Source: MGBC163016 sp964462135 (GTDB lineage Bacteria > Actinomycetota > Coriobacteriia > Coriobacteriales > Eggerthellaceae). Taken from it: a DNA stretch of 64,000 nucleotides. The position numbers and the translations under genes were made by a program. The stretch's first letter is position 1. Each line of letters starts with the position of its first letter. The stretch spans positions 60,094 through 124,093 of the forward strand of contig CAYWWK010000002.1 in assembly GCA_964462135.1 (NCBI GenBank), written 5' to 3'. Positions 45,933 to 55,442 of the stretch are shown in pieces. The notes beneath the pieces are model-generated. The model had not been told where the DNA came from. It was given only the letters and a program-made list of their open reading frames with translations, and ran no database searches.

Positions 45933-47435
45933 TCATCTATAAAGGCGCGCAAGCCTTGAGCATCCGAATCCTACAGCTATCTCATGGGGAACAGTGTATA
46001 GCTTTTCCGCCATCTCCTCTATGGACACGACAGCATTTCCGTCCGCTCCCACTATCATCACCTCATCCCCAACCTGAGGATCATACTTCCCGGAACCGCC
46101 TGTGGATCTTCGCGACCTAAGATCGACCTCGAACATGGAGTAATCCATGCATATCGTTCCGACTTGGGGAAACTGCCTTCCATCCATGATGAAATCAGTC
46201 CTACCGGAAAGATCGCGACGCAATCCATCAGCATATCCCACAGGAACCGTGCATATCTTCGCGAAGCCTCCGCTCCTATGAACCAGCCCGTAGCTGACGC
46301 CCTCTCCCACAGGAACGTTCTTGACCTGCACTATCTTCGCATGAACGCTCATTGCAGGAACCAGATCGATTAGACCGTACGTCTCCGGGCACGGATAGAA
46401 CCCATACAGCGACATCCCCAATCGCACCATATCATAGTGCGTCTCAGGGTATCTGATTATTGCCGCCGAATTGGCAGCATGCACGATACCGGGATCTATC
46501 CCAAGATCGCGCATCTTATCGAGAGCTTCGTTGAAGTGATTCTGCTGGATCCTGAATTCCATGGCCTCCGACGCATCGGCTGTCGCAAAGTGGGTATATG
46601 TTCCCACCAGATCCAATGCACGATGGAAGGAGATGCGCTTCAAGAAATCGGAAACCTCGTCGAATCGCACGCCGATTCGATTCATCCCCGTGTTGACCTT
46701 CAGGTGATACGGCGCGCGAAGACCAACGGAATCGGCTGCCTCTCCATATTGAACAGCGAATTCCACCGTATAGATGCTAGGCATGAGATCGTATGCGAGC
46801 AGAAGGGGTATGGATGTTGCCGGAGGCTCGGAGAACATGAGGATAGGGGCTGCGATGCCAGCCTTGCGAAGCTCTATCCCCTCATCCACTGTGGCCACGC
46901 CCAGGTAATCGGCACCGGAGCGGATAGCTGTTCGTGCAACTTGGACTGCTCCGTGCCCATAAGCATCAGACTTCACCACGGCCAATATCTTGCAATCAGG
47001 GTTCAACAGAGCCTTCGTGGATAGAACGTTTTGATGTATGGCATTGAGATCGATCTCCACCCATGCATGGCGCCTGTCCACCTCATCGATCTCCGCCAAT
47101 CTTTCCGCATCGAAGATCGGGCCATCTGATCCCAACCTCAAGCTATCCGGGGTAACGTATTTGCGCATATCGCTCGGAAAGAAAGGATCGCTTCCGCTGT
47201 ACGAGCTTCTAGCCCTTATTCGAGCATCATTCGAGATGTTTCGTTGATCTTGATCCAACACTGATCGATCAGCCTGCCAACTTGCAAAAGCATGATCATC
47301 GACAACGGGCATGCTGTTCGCAGATCGATCCATATGCGAGCGCGCCTCGGATCTTCTCAGCGCCTCAGCTGCAGATTGAAAACCCGGTTTCTTCTTAGAG
47401 AACCCAGTGAATCCATTCGGCAATTCTTTATCCAT
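45933..47435 (-). CDS. alr: Alanine racemase with N-terminal extension
   Basis: 500 residues, against about 370 for the family. The core begins near residue 122 (HAWVEIDLNAIHQN); the PLP lysine is in AVVKSDAYGHG, and the catalytic tyrosine in GEGVSYG. It supplies D-Ala for peptidoglycan. The first 115 residues are hydrophilic, rich in Ser, Arg and Asp, with no signal peptide or recognised domain. The ATG at 47435 has an AGG site and the frame is continuous, so the extension looks real, though a start at an internal codon is possible. Confidence 0.92.
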   Translation of the reverse strand: MDKELPNGFTGFSKKKPGFQSAAEALRRSEARSHMDRSANSMPVVDDHAFASWQADRSVLDQDQRNISNDARIRARSSYSGSDPFFPSDMRKYVTPDSLRLGSDGPIFDAERLAEIDEVDRRHAWVEIDLNAIHQNVLSTKALLNPDCKILAVVKSDAYGHGAVQVARTAIRSGADYLGVATVDEGIELRKAGIAAPILMFSEPPATSIPLLLAYDLMPSIYTVEFAVQYGEAADSVGLRAPYHLKVNTGMNRIGVRFDEVSDFLKRISFHRALDLVGTYTHFATADASEAMEFRIQQNHFNEALDKMRDLGIDPGIVHAANSAAIIRYPETHYDMVRLGMSLYGFYPCPETYGLIDLVPAMSVHAKIVQVKNVPVGEGVSYGLVHRSGGFAKICTVPVGYADGLRRDLSGRTDFIMDGRQFPQVGTICMDYSMFEVDLRSRRSTGGSGKYDPQVGDEVMIVGADGNAVVSIEEMAEKLYTVPHEIAVGFGCSRLARLYR

Positions 47436-47523
47436 GACCTATCGATGCTTCCTATTCGTACCCATATAGCTAAACATTATCCAACTAGATATCATAGCGG
47501 AAACCATGCATGCATGAATGCAA

Positions 47524-47549
47524 GTGAACGGATAAGATCATCCGTTCAC
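47524..47549 (-). terminator. Hairpin after moaB
   Basis: Perfect 10-bp inverted repeat GTGAACGGAT/ATCCGTTCAC with a six-base loop, 70 bases after the moaB stop and before alr. No T-run follows, so termination without a U tract or another stem role is possible. Confidence 0.55.
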
Positions 47550-47617
47550 GGATATTGAGCTTTCCTTTATCTTATATTCAATGGGATCAAAGGGCGAATG
47601 CAAGGATCGGTTCCCTA

Positions 47618-48100
47618 TCAGTGCCCTGCCCCTGTTGTCATCTTGACCGCATGCGCTAAGGCATCCACTATACCATCCCAATTCTCTGTTGCGGCTTTGG
47701 TCGAGCCCGGAAGGTTTATGACGATCGATGTTCCCCTTTGCATGCAGACCGCTCGGGATAGCATGGCGTTCGGTGTTATCTGCAGAGAATGATATCGCAT
47801 AGCCTCCGCTATCCCCGGCACATCCCTATCACACACATCGCGTGTAGCCTCCGGCGTCACATCACGCGGGGAGAGACCGCTCCCACCGCATGTCAGCACG
47901 ATATCGCATCCAAGATCATCGACTTGATGACGGATGGCCTCGGCGATATTGGGGCGCTCATCCTTGACGATCGTATGCATCTTGCACACCCAACCGCGCT
48001 CGACGATGAGCTTCTCAAGTGCATCTCCAGCCTGATCCTCTGCAAGGCTGCGCGTATCGGAACAGGTGACTATACCGAATGTTATCGTTCTATCATCCAT
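47618..48100 (-). CDS. moaB: Molybdenum cofactor protein MoaB/MogA family
   Basis: 160 residues from the ATG at 48100, which has an AGGAG site; an upstream in-frame ATG does not. LTCGGSGLSPRD and NLPGSTKA are the family's molybdopterin-binding motifs. The family adenylates molybdopterin. Follows moeA, which supports a molybdopterin role. Confidence 0.9.
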   Translation of the reverse strand: MDDRTITFGIVTCSDTRSLAEDQAGDALEKLIVERGWVCKMHTIVKDERPNIAEAIRHQVDDLGCDIVLTCGGSGLSPRDVTPEATRDVCDRDVPGIAEAMRYHSLQITPNAMLSRAVCMQRGTSIVINLPGSTKAATENWDGIVDALAHAVKMTTGAGH

Positions 48101-48154
48101 GACTAACTCCTCATCGATAAGCAAATACAACCCGCATCGAGCTTCGATGCACCA

Positions 48155-49432
48155 TCACAGGTCGACCTCTTCGGGAATATCCAGCAAGATGCACTCCACA
48201 ATATCGCCTTTCGGCATCGTGTATGCGCCTTCCGGCATGACAGCCATGCAATTGCTCTTATGTATGACGCCGAAAAGACCTGAACTCTGGTTCTTTGCGG
48301 GCGTGACGATATATCCATCCTCCGTCTTCTCAAGAGTGGATCTGAGCAGCATGCGCCTTGTATCCTTCTTCTTGAAATCCGAGGTTATAGCCGCCATCAC
48401 ACTGGGATGCTCGAAACGCGTATAACCCTGCATCTTTCGAAGAGCCGGACGGATCAGCATCTCGAAACCGCAATACGCTGCCGCAGGATTCCCGGGAAGA
48501 CCGAACACAGGCGTATTCCCGATCCTTCCGAAGGTCTGAGCTTTGCCCGGGCGCATGTTGACCTGCGTCATATACACCTCACCCAACTCATCAACGACCT
48601 GTTTGATGAAATCGAAATCACCATTGGCTGCTCCTCCTGTGGTGATGACGAAATCGTATTTGGCCGCCGCATTCTCAACTGCATCCTTGAGAGAATCGAA
48701 TGTATCCTTGACGATCGGCAACATATGGGCGATACCCCCACTAGCGTTGACGCAAGCAGAGATGGCATAACCATTGGATTCGCGAATGTGCCCAGGTCCG
48801 GGCTTCTCGCTTGGTGGGACCAGCTCGGATCCTGTCGGTATGACGGCAACATTCGGTCTTCTGTATGTGAGCGCCTCCAAGACTCCGCAGCTGGCAAGAT
48901 AACCGACGCCTGCGCGTGATATGACATCGCCGGCATTGACTATGACCTCGCCTGCTTTAGCCTCTTCGCCTGCTGCACGGATGTTATCGCCGACAGCCGA
49001 TGGTTGCGTGAACTCGACGACGGATCCCGGCTTGCCATCCCCGGAAACGACACCGACGATCTCGTATTTGACAACGGAGTCCGCATCCTGCGGAAGCTCG
49101 GCTCCGGTCATTATCCGCACGCATTCATCATCGGCAAATGAACCCGAGAACACATCACCCGCCGCAACCTCGGATATGACGGAAAGCCTTACCGGATCGT
49201 CATCATCAGCATTGGCAAGCTGCGCTGCACGAACGGCGAAACCATCCATGGCAGAATGAGCGAAAGGAGCAACGTCTATATCGCTTGTAAGATCTTGCGC
49301 GCTCACGCGACCTATGAGATCGAGCACTCCGACCTTTTCCGTTTCCAAAGGCACAACCTTCGACAACACAAGGCTTCGCGCTTTCTCGATGGAGATCATC
49401 TCATTAACATCTTTTGGCATAACCCGACCCAT
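48155..49432 (-). CDS. moeA: Molybdopterin molybdenumtransferase
   Basis: 425 residues. It inserts molybdate into adenylated molybdopterin. Motifs SAMDGFAV, GxxMPxGADAVV-like (GAELPQDADSVV), TTGGAANGDFDF and LPGNPAAA are present. Start codon unclear: ATG at 49432, 49420 or 49399 (MISIEKARSLVL, the position most family members use). Followed after 54 bases by moaB, so the two form a molybdenum cofactor unit. No molybdoenzyme is in the window. Confidence 0.93.
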   Translation of the reverse strand: MGRVMPKDVNEMISIEKARSLVLSKVVPLETEKVGVLDLIGRVSAQDLTSDIDVAPFAHSAMDGFAVRAAQLANADDDDPVRLSVISEVAAGDVFSGSFADDECVRIMTGAELPQDADSVVKYEIVGVVSGDGKPGSVVEFTQPSAVGDNIRAAGEEAKAGEVIVNAGDVISRAGVGYLASCGVLEALTYRRPNVAVIPTGSELVPPSEKPGPGHIRESNGYAISACVNASGGIAHMLPIVKDTFDSLKDAVENAAAKYDFVITTGGAANGDFDFIKQVVDELGEVYMTQVNMRPGKAQTFGRIGNTPVFGLPGNPAAAYCGFEMLIRPALRKMQGYTRFEHPSVMAAITSDFKKKDTRRMLLRSTLEKTEDGYIVTPAKNQSSGLFGVIHKSNCMAVMPEGAYTMPKGDIVECILLDIPEEVDL

Positions 49433-49560
49433 CTATCGATATGTGAATGATATTCAAACAAGTATAATACAGAGTCTGCTCTGACACTTTACGTTTTACC
49501 AACTTCCCTGAAACTTCTTCATGATGTTCATAAAGATTGAATGGTGAACAGCGGAAGAGA

Positions 49561-49591
49561 GCACCCCACTTCATCAATGGAAATGGGGTGC
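49561..49591 (-). terminator. Hairpin downstream of eno
   Basis: GCACCCCA/TGGGGTGC (8 bp, loop 15) located 66 bases after the eno stop. The downstream minus strand is pyrimidine-rich (TCTCTTCC) but not a T run. Confidence 0.5.
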
Positions 49592-49656
49592 TACGCATCA
49601 ATGTATCAAGCTATATCTTTTCATATGAGCGATATATGAGCATATCGCTCATCGCA

Positions 49657-50949
49657 TCATCGATCCAGATTGTAGAAGGCATCGCGTCCTGCATAGACAG
49701 CTTGCCCTTCGAGTTCTTCCTCGATACGGATGAGCTGGTTGTATTTCGCGACCCTATCCGTTCGTGCAGGAGCGCCTGTCTTGATCTGACCCGTATTGCA
49801 GGCAACGGAGAGATCCGCGATCGTGGTGTCTTCCGTCTCTCCTGATCTATGGCTCATGACGCAAGCATATCCGTGGGTCTTTGCCAGCTCTATGGCATCC
49901 AGCGTCTCGCTCAGAGAACCGATCTGATTCACCTTGATGAGTATCGCATTGGCGCAACCGAGCTCGATGCCCTTTGCAAGACGTTTGGAGTTCGTGACGA
50001 ATAGATCGTCGCCCACAAGCTGCACCTTATCGCCGATGCGCTCTGTGAGCTTGCGCCATCCATCCCAATCCTCCTCGGCCATCCCATCTTCGATAGAAAT
50101 GATCGGGTACTTCTCTACGAGCGCTGCCCAATAATCCACCATCTCGTCGCTGGTGAGCTCACGGCCCTCTCCTGCCAAGATGTATCTTCCACTCTTCTCG
50201 TCGTAGAACTCGGTGGATGCCGGATCCATCGCGAAGAGGATATCCTCACCGGGCTTGTAGCCAGCCTTATTGCAGGCTTCTACAATGTATGCGAGAGGCT
50301 CTTCGTTCGTATTCAGATTAGGAGCGAAACCGCCCTCATCACCGACGCCTCCACCGAGACCGGCATCATGGAGAACCTTCTTCAGCGTATGATAGATCTC
50401 CGCGCACCATCTGAGAGCTTCAGTGAATGTAGGAGCTCCCACCGGCATGATCATATACTCTTGGAAGTCAACGTTGTTATCGGCATGAACGCCACCATTC
50501 AAAATGTTCATCATCGGTGTTGGAAGAAGATGCGCGTTGACACCGCCGATGTACTTGTATATAGGAAGATCGGCTGACTGCGAAGCAGCCTTGGCCACTG
50601 CAAGCGATGCACCAAGTATGGCGTTCGCACCGAAGTTGCCCTTGTTGTCAGTACCATCAGCCTGAAGGAGCATCTCATCGACAGTGCGCTGATCCTGAGC
50701 CTCCAAACCGACCAGGATATCAGCGATCTCGGTATTCACATGATCTACGGCATCCTTGACGCCCTTGCCCATATATCTAGACCCATCGCCATCCCTGAGC
50801 TCAACGGCTTCGAACGCTCCTGTGGATGCTCCAGATGGAACGGCTGCCCTTCCCTTGGAGCCATCATCGAGAACAACCTCGACCTCAACTGTAGGGTTTC
50901 CTCTTGAATCGAGGATCTCGCGACCGAAAACATCGATGATCACTGCCAT
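49657..50949 (-). CDS. eno: Enolase
   Basis: 430 residues. It converts 2-phosphoglycerate to phosphoenolpyruvate. N-terminal AREILDSRGNPTVEV, the catalytic lysine in ILIKVNQIGS, the SHRSGETED motif, and metal-binding acids are present. ATG at 50949 has an AGGAGG site. Separate from the other glycolytic genes; alone as a unit with hairpins on both sides. Confidence 0.96.
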   Translation of the reverse strand: MAVIIDVFGREILDSRGNPTVEVEVVLDDGSKGRAAVPSGASTGAFEAVELRDGDGSRYMGKGVKDAVDHVNTEIADILVGLEAQDQRTVDEMLLQADGTDNKGNFGANAILGASLAVAKAASQSADLPIYKYIGGVNAHLLPTPMMNILNGGVHADNNVDFQEYMIMPVGAPTFTEALRWCAEIYHTLKKVLHDAGLGGGVGDEGGFAPNLNTNEEPLAYIVEACNKAGYKPGEDILFAMDPASTEFYDEKSGRYILAGEGRELTSDEMVDYWAALVEKYPIISIEDGMAEEDWDGWRKLTERIGDKVQLVGDDLFVTNSKRLAKGIELGCANAILIKVNQIGSLSETLDAIELAKTHGYACVMSHRSGETEDTTIADLSVACNTGQIKTGAPARTDRVAKYNQLIRIEEELEGQAVYAGRDAFYNLDR

Positions 50950-51077
50950 CAAAAACCTCCTAAACGGTTTATGGATTGATTCACGTTCATGATATCAAAG
51001 ATGGAGCACATCTCGCATCGAAGACGCATCAGTTCTGATGGATGCTACCTGGTTCGAGATGCTCTGCTATCGTTCTG

Positions 51078-51100
51078 CAAGATGCAAGGATCGCATCTTG
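51078..51100 (-). terminator. Hairpin after the rubredoxin fusion gene
   Basis: CAAGATGC/GCATCTTG (8 bp, loop 7) starting 24 bases after the stop. No T run. Tentative terminator. Confidence 0.35.
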
Positions 51101-51123
51101 AATCTAGCGTTAGCATCGAGCGA

Positions 51124-51813
51124 TCAAAGCTCGACCCTTTTGAAGAACTCTTTGCCAACCCCGCATATCGGACAGGTGAAATCGTCAGGCAACTCATCCA
51201 TCTCGACTATATAACCGCAAAGCGAGCACCTCCATCCGAAGCGCTTCTCACTTTGGTCGGACGCCTCTGTCTTATCCGCATCAGCCTTATCCTCCATAGG
51301 AGCATCCCCGTCATATGATGCTGCTTTAGGCGGGGTCTTTCCGCGCAATACCCGATGGTAATACGAATACGTCATCGGCTCATCATCTGAAAGGACGCAT
51401 GATGAGACGACCTCTCCGATGAAGAGCATATGGGTCGCAACGTCTATCGTTTGGCTGACATCCACGCTGAAGCTTGCAACGCAATCCTCCTTGATGTATG
51501 GGATCTTGCGAAGGCAATAGGACACATCCTTGTCAGCGAATTTATCGACATCGTAGCTTGACCTGAATCCGAAGCAACCGATCAGATCCATGGTCGCGCT
51601 CTGCGATAGAACCGAAACGTTGAACTTCCCTGTTTCCAGAATGGCTTTTGTGGTTGCATTCTCCTTGTTCAGAGAGACCGAGACCATCGCTGGCGTAGAG
51701 GCTATCTGCGTGAAGGTATTCGCAACGCATCCGACCTCTTTGCCATCCGGATCGAGCGCGCTTATTATATAAAGCCCGTAGCTTAGCTTGTGAAACGCTT
51801 TCTTGTCTATCAT
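51124..51813 (-). CDS. Flavin reductase domain fused to rubredoxin (high-molecular-weight rubredoxin)
   Basis: 230 residues from the ATG at 51813 (AAAGG site). Residues 1-150 form a flavin reductase-like FMN-binding split barrel (LSYGLYIISA, CVANTFTQIASTPAMVSVSL). A charged linker is followed by a rubredoxin with two CxxC pairs (CSLCGY and CPICGV, about 196-228). Similar to Hrb of anaerobes, which passes electrons from NAD(P)H to flavodiiron proteins that reduce oxygen or NO. No flavodiiron partner is in the window. It follows ecfT. Confidence 0.88.
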   Translation of the reverse strand: MIDKKAFHKLSYGLYIISALDPDGKEVGCVANTFTQIASTPAMVSVSLNKENATTKAILETGKFNVSVLSQSATMDLIGCFGFRSSYDVDKFADKDVSYCLRKIPYIKEDCVASFSVDVSQTIDVATHMLFIGEVVSSCVLSDDEPMTYSYYHRVLRGKTPPKAASYDGDAPMEDKADADKTEASDQSEKRFGWRCSLCGYIVEMDELPDDFTCPICGVGKEFFKRVEL

Positions 51814-51897
51814 CCCAACGACCTTTCGTATGGTTTTTATGTGAGACAAGTATATACGAGACATCAGGCAGGATGATGCGATTTTTTTACGCGCATA

Positions 51898-52671
51898 TCA
51901 TAGGAGAATAGCTGAGAGCACGCATATACTGCAAAACACTATGCAAGCCAAAGCATCGCTCGCAGTGAAGGAGCTCCTGCGAAGGCGCCCCCTTCCAGCT
52001 GGATTCAAACCATAGCAACGACAATCCATCGATAAGGCCAAAGCATCGGATCTACGGAAAAGGCTGACAATCATAGGAACGAAGATCGTCACATACGATC
52101 TTGCACGAACGAAGAAGCTCCCTTCATCAAATGATGCGCCTCTCGACCATTGAGCATCTTTGATGCTCATGAATTCCGTAGCACATTGAGGGAGGAACCT
52201 TATAGCTATGGAGAAGGTCATGGCGATATCATCCGTGGGCACCTTGAGCTTCGACAATGGTTTCAGCAACGATGATATGGCATCGTTGATCTGCTCCGGT
52301 GTCGTGGTGAAACACAGGATCAGGCTCATCCATACCAACAGGATTATGCGCGTCCCAAAATAAAGCCCATTCAGGAAACCAACTTGTGAGAATGCCATAT
52401 GGCCGTCAACGAATGCGAACGAGTTGCAGACAATGGTGATAGCAACAAGGAAATATACAACGTAACCTGTTCTCAATATTTTGAGAAGCGATACATGGGA
52501 CAGATATGATGCGAAAAGGAACAATAGCGCCGATATGCCCAACGATGCCCATGAATCATCGAAGAACAGGCATATGGAATAGACAAGCACGATAAAAAGC
52601 TTCGAGCGCGCATCAAGACGATGCACGCTCGATTCAGTCAAGTCAACCGATGTTGATCCGAAAGGTTCCAA
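51898..52671 (-). CDS. ecfT: Energy-coupling factor transporter transmembrane protein EcfT
   Basis: 257 residues with about five membrane segments and the two coupling-helix motifs of the family: SIKDAQWSRGASFD and SMDCRCYG. EcfT couples ATPase subunits to substrate-binding S components for vitamin or metal uptake. TTG start at 52671, eight bases after rplQ. Normally rplQ is followed by ecfA1 and ecfA2 before ecfT; here these ATPases are absent. Confidence 0.88.
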   Translation of the reverse strand: MEPFGSTSVDLTESSVHRLDARSKLFIVLVYSICLFFDDSWASLGISALLFLFASYLSHVSLLKILRTGYVVYFLVAITIVCNSFAFVDGHMAFSQVGFLNGLYFGTRIILLVWMSLILCFTTTPEQINDAISSLLKPLSKLKVPTDDIAMTFSIAIRFLPQCATEFMSIKDAQWSRGASFDEGSFFVRARSYVTIFVPMIVSLFRRSDALALSMDCRCYGLNPAGRGRLRRSSFTASDALACIVFCSICVLSAILL

Positions 52672-52678
52672 ATACGGA

Positions 52679-53392
52679 TTATGCCTTCTCTACGGATTCG
52701 GGCATCTCTTGGATCTTTGGCCCTTTGCCCTCAGCTTCAAGAGCCTCTTTGGATTCGGCCTTCATCTGCTCTTCGCGAACTTCCTCTTCGGCTTTCGCAT
52801 CCTTAGCGGCTTCGGCCTTCTCTTCAGCCATCTGCTCTGCTCCGGCCTCTTGAACCTCTTCAGCGAAGTTCTCCTCAGCAGCCTCGATGGATTCCTTGAT
52901 CTCTTCGACTACGGTCTCACCCTTAGCCTCGTCCTTCTTCTCAGAATCTTCGGACTTCTTGGTCTTCTTCGGAGCAGCCTTCTTCTTCGGTGCAGCCTTT
53001 GCGGCCTTCTTCTCGGACTTGGGAATGCAGGTTTCCGTTACCAACTCCATGATGACCATAGGAGCGCCATCGCCCTTCCTAGGTCCGATCTTCATGATGC
53101 GGGTATATCCACCGGAGCGTCCTTCGAACATGCCTTGATTGACCTTCTCGAAGATCTCGCGGACAAGATCGCTGTCGTTGCCCAGAGCGGCGATAGCGAG
53201 TCTGCGGGAATGCAGATCGCCCTTCTTCGCCCATGTAATGATCTTATCCACATCACCGCGGATCTCCTTTGCGCGAGCCTCGGTGGTCTTGATGCGGTCG
53301 TTTGTGAACAGGGCTTGGACAAGGCTTCTCTTCATCGCCTTGGTGTGGCTCCAATCTGTTCCAAGCTTACGACCTTTGTACTTATGTCTCAT
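52679..53392 (-). CDS. rplQ: Ribosomal protein L17 with long acidic/lysine tail
   Basis: 237 residues; the L17 core is residues 1 to about 120 (MRHKYKGRKLGTDWSHTKAM). The rest is an AK-rich then EA-rich helix-like tail of about 115 residues, much longer than usual. Last ribosomal gene of the infA-rplQ run. Confidence 0.95.
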   Translation of the reverse strand: MRHKYKGRKLGTDWSHTKAMKRSLVQALFTNDRIKTTEARAKEIRGDVDKIITWAKKGDLHSRRLAIAALGNDSDLVREIFEKVNQGMFEGRSGGYTRIMKIGPRKGDGAPMVIMELVTETCIPKSEKKAAKAAPKKKAAPKKTKKSEDSEKKDEAKGETVVEEIKESIEAAEENFAEEVQEAGAEQMAEEKAEAAKDAKAEEEVREEQMKAESKEALEAEGKGPKIQEMPESVEKA

Positions 53393-53404
53393 GGTCTTTA
53401 ACTC

Positions 53405-54355
53405 CTATAGTTTCAGATTCAGATCCATCGAGATGAGCTTATCCTTGACCTCTTCGATGGATTTTGCGCCAAAGTTGCGGATGTTCAAAAGGTCGTTCTC
53501 CGAGAACTCGACCAGCTGACGAACCGAATGGATGCCCGCACGCTTCAAGCAGTTGTAAGAACGAACCGAAAGATCGAGATCCTCTATCTGCTTATCGAGC
53601 TCTGCGTTCGTCTCAGTGTTCTCAGGTGCGAAGATCGATGCCACCTCGACATCCTCCTCATCATCCGCATCAGCAAGGGAAAGGAAAGCCCCCATGTACT
53701 GATTGATGATATTTGCACCCCTGCATATGGCATCCGTAGGACGGATGCTACCATCGGTCTCGACCTCGAGGACCAGCTTATCGTAGTCGGTGCGCTGGCC
53801 AACACGCGTATCCTCGACGTTCATGGTGCAACGACGCACCGGTGAGAACAGCGAATCGACCGGGATGACACCGATAGGATCCTCGGTGCGCTTGTTGTTG
53901 TCAGCCGAAACGTATCCACGACCGACACCTATGCGAATGCTCATGTCAAGCTGGCCGCCTTCGGCAACTGTTGCGATGACATGATTCGGGTTCACCAGCG
54001 TGAACTCAGTGGGAACCTGAAGGTCGGCACCGGTGACCACGCACGGCCCTTCCGCAGAAACGTGTGCGGTGGCCTCGGTGATATCGTCGTTCAACGGGCT
54101 GAATACGAGTCCCTTAACATTCAAGACGATATCGGTTATATCCTCGATGACACCTTCAGCGGTGGTGAATTCATGCTGAGCGCCTTCTATTTGAATAGCG
54201 GTCGCCTTTGCACCATCCAAAGAGGACAGAAGCACACGGCGCATGGAATTGCCGAGCGTATTGCCGTATCCTCGCTCCAGCGGCTCTACGATGTAGCGAG
54301 CGACTGTGCTGTTTACTTCTTCCGTTGTTACAGTAGGCCTCATGAACTCTGTCAT
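53405..54355 (-). CDS. rpoA: RNA polymerase alpha subunit
   Basis: 316 residues. N-terminal dimerisation domain (YIVEPLERGYGNTLGNSMRR), linker, and C-terminal domain with helix-hairpin-helix (NCLKRAGIHSVRQL, FGAKSIEEVKDKL). The linker is rich in acidic residues. Between rpsD and rplQ as usual. AGGAGG start site. Confidence 0.97.
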   Translation of the reverse strand: MTEFMRPTVTTEEVNSTVARYIVEPLERGYGNTLGNSMRRVLLSSLDGAKATAIQIEGAQHEFTTAEGVIEDITDIVLNVKGLVFSPLNDDITEATAHVSAEGPCVVTGADLQVPTEFTLVNPNHVIATVAEGGQLDMSIRIGVGRGYVSADNNKRTEDPIGVIPVDSLFSPVRRCTMNVEDTRVGQRTDYDKLVLEVETDGSIRPTDAICRGANIINQYMGAFLSLADADDEEDVEVASIFAPENTETNAELDKQIEDLDLSVRSYNCLKRAGIHSVRQLVEFSENDLLNIRNFGAKSIEEVKDKLISMDLNLKL

Positions 54356-54384
54356 GCTGTATTAGCCTCCTTAAATGATCGCGA

Positions 54385-55011
54385 TTATTTCGAGTAAAGT
54401 TCGACGATGAGCTGTTCGCGAATATCCGAATCGATCTGATCGCGTTCCGGCAGCGAAAGTACGCTTCCCTGCAACTTCTCGATGTCTACCTCCAACCATG
54501 CAGGCACCTGAACACGCTCATTAGAGATGAGAGCGCTCTTGATGACGAGCATGTCACGAGCCTTAGGTGCTACAGAGACCAGATCGCCCGGACGTACACG
54601 GAAGGATGGGATGTCCACACGGCGACCATTCACATAGATGTGCCCATGTCGCACCTGTTGACGAGCCTCAGCGCGCGATTTTGCGAATCCAAGGCGATAG
54701 ACCACGTTATCGAGTCTGCTCTCAAGTATGCGCAGAAGGTTCTCACCCGTGATGCCCTGCTGACGATTGGCCATCTCGTAGTAGTGATGGAACTGCTTCT
54801 CCAACAGCCCGTAGATGCGCTTGGTCTTCTGCTTCTCACGAAGCTGCATGCGGTATTCGCTCTCCTTGACGCGCTTGCGGCCGGCCTCACCAGGAGCGTA
54901 GTCGCGACGCTCGATGGCGCATTTGTCGGTGTAGCAGCGGTCGCCCTTGAGGAAGAGCTTGCATCCCTCACGCCTGCAGAGGCGGCAGGATGGTCCTGTG
55001 TATCGTGCCAT
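54385..55011 (-). CDS. rpsD: Ribosomal protein S4
   Basis: 208 residues. Zinc-binding form with C9, C12, C26 and C31 at the N-terminus; S4 RNA-binding domain follows (LDNVVYRLGFAKSRAEARQ). Starts 16S assembly. Confidence 0.97.
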   Translation of the reverse strand: MARYTGPSCRLCRREGCKLFLKGDRCYTDKCAIERRDYAPGEAGRKRVKESEYRMQLREKQKTKRIYGLLEKQFHHYYEMANRQQGITGENLLRILESRLDNVVYRLGFAKSRAEARQQVRHGHIYVNGRRVDIPSFRVRPGDLVSVAPKARDMLVIKSALISNERVQVPAWLEVDIEKLQGSVLSLPERDQIDSDIREQLIVELYSK

Positions 55012-55032
55012 AAAAGTCAGATCCTTTCTTAC

Positions 55033-55428
55033 CTACACGCGGCGACGCTTCTTGGGGCGGCAGCCGTTGTGCGGAATGGGGGTGCAATCTTGGATGCTGG
55101 CGATCTCAAGCCCTGCTGCCTGCAGGGTGCGGATGGCCGTCTCACGACCGGAGCCGGGGCCCTTCACGAAGACCGCCACCTTGCGAAGGCCATGCTCCAT
55201 GGCGATCTTCGCACAGGCCTCAGCAGCCATCTGCGCAGCGAAAGGCGTGGACTTGCGGCTTCCCTTGAAACCCACCGTGCCGGCAGATTGCCATGCAATG
55301 ACATTGCCCTGCGGATCTGTGATGGAGATGATGGTGTTGTTGAACGTAGACTTGATGTGAGCAGCACCCACGGCAATGTTCTTACGTTCAGAGCGCTTGA
55401 CGCGCGCAGTTACGTTTTTCTTAGCCAT
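55033..55428 (-). CDS. rpsK: Ribosomal protein S11
   Basis: 131 residues with the C-terminal S11 signature (TPIPHNGCRPKKRRRV). Neighbours S13 and S4 in the standard order. Confidence 0.97.
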   Translation of the reverse strand: MAKKNVTARVKRSERKNIAVGAAHIKSTFNNTIISITDPQGNVIAWQSAGTVGFKGSRKSTPFAAQMAAEACAKIAMEHGLRKVAVFVKGPGSGRETAIRTLQAAGLEIASIQDCTPIPHNGCRPKKRRRV

Positions 55429-55442
55429 TATGCTTCCTCACT

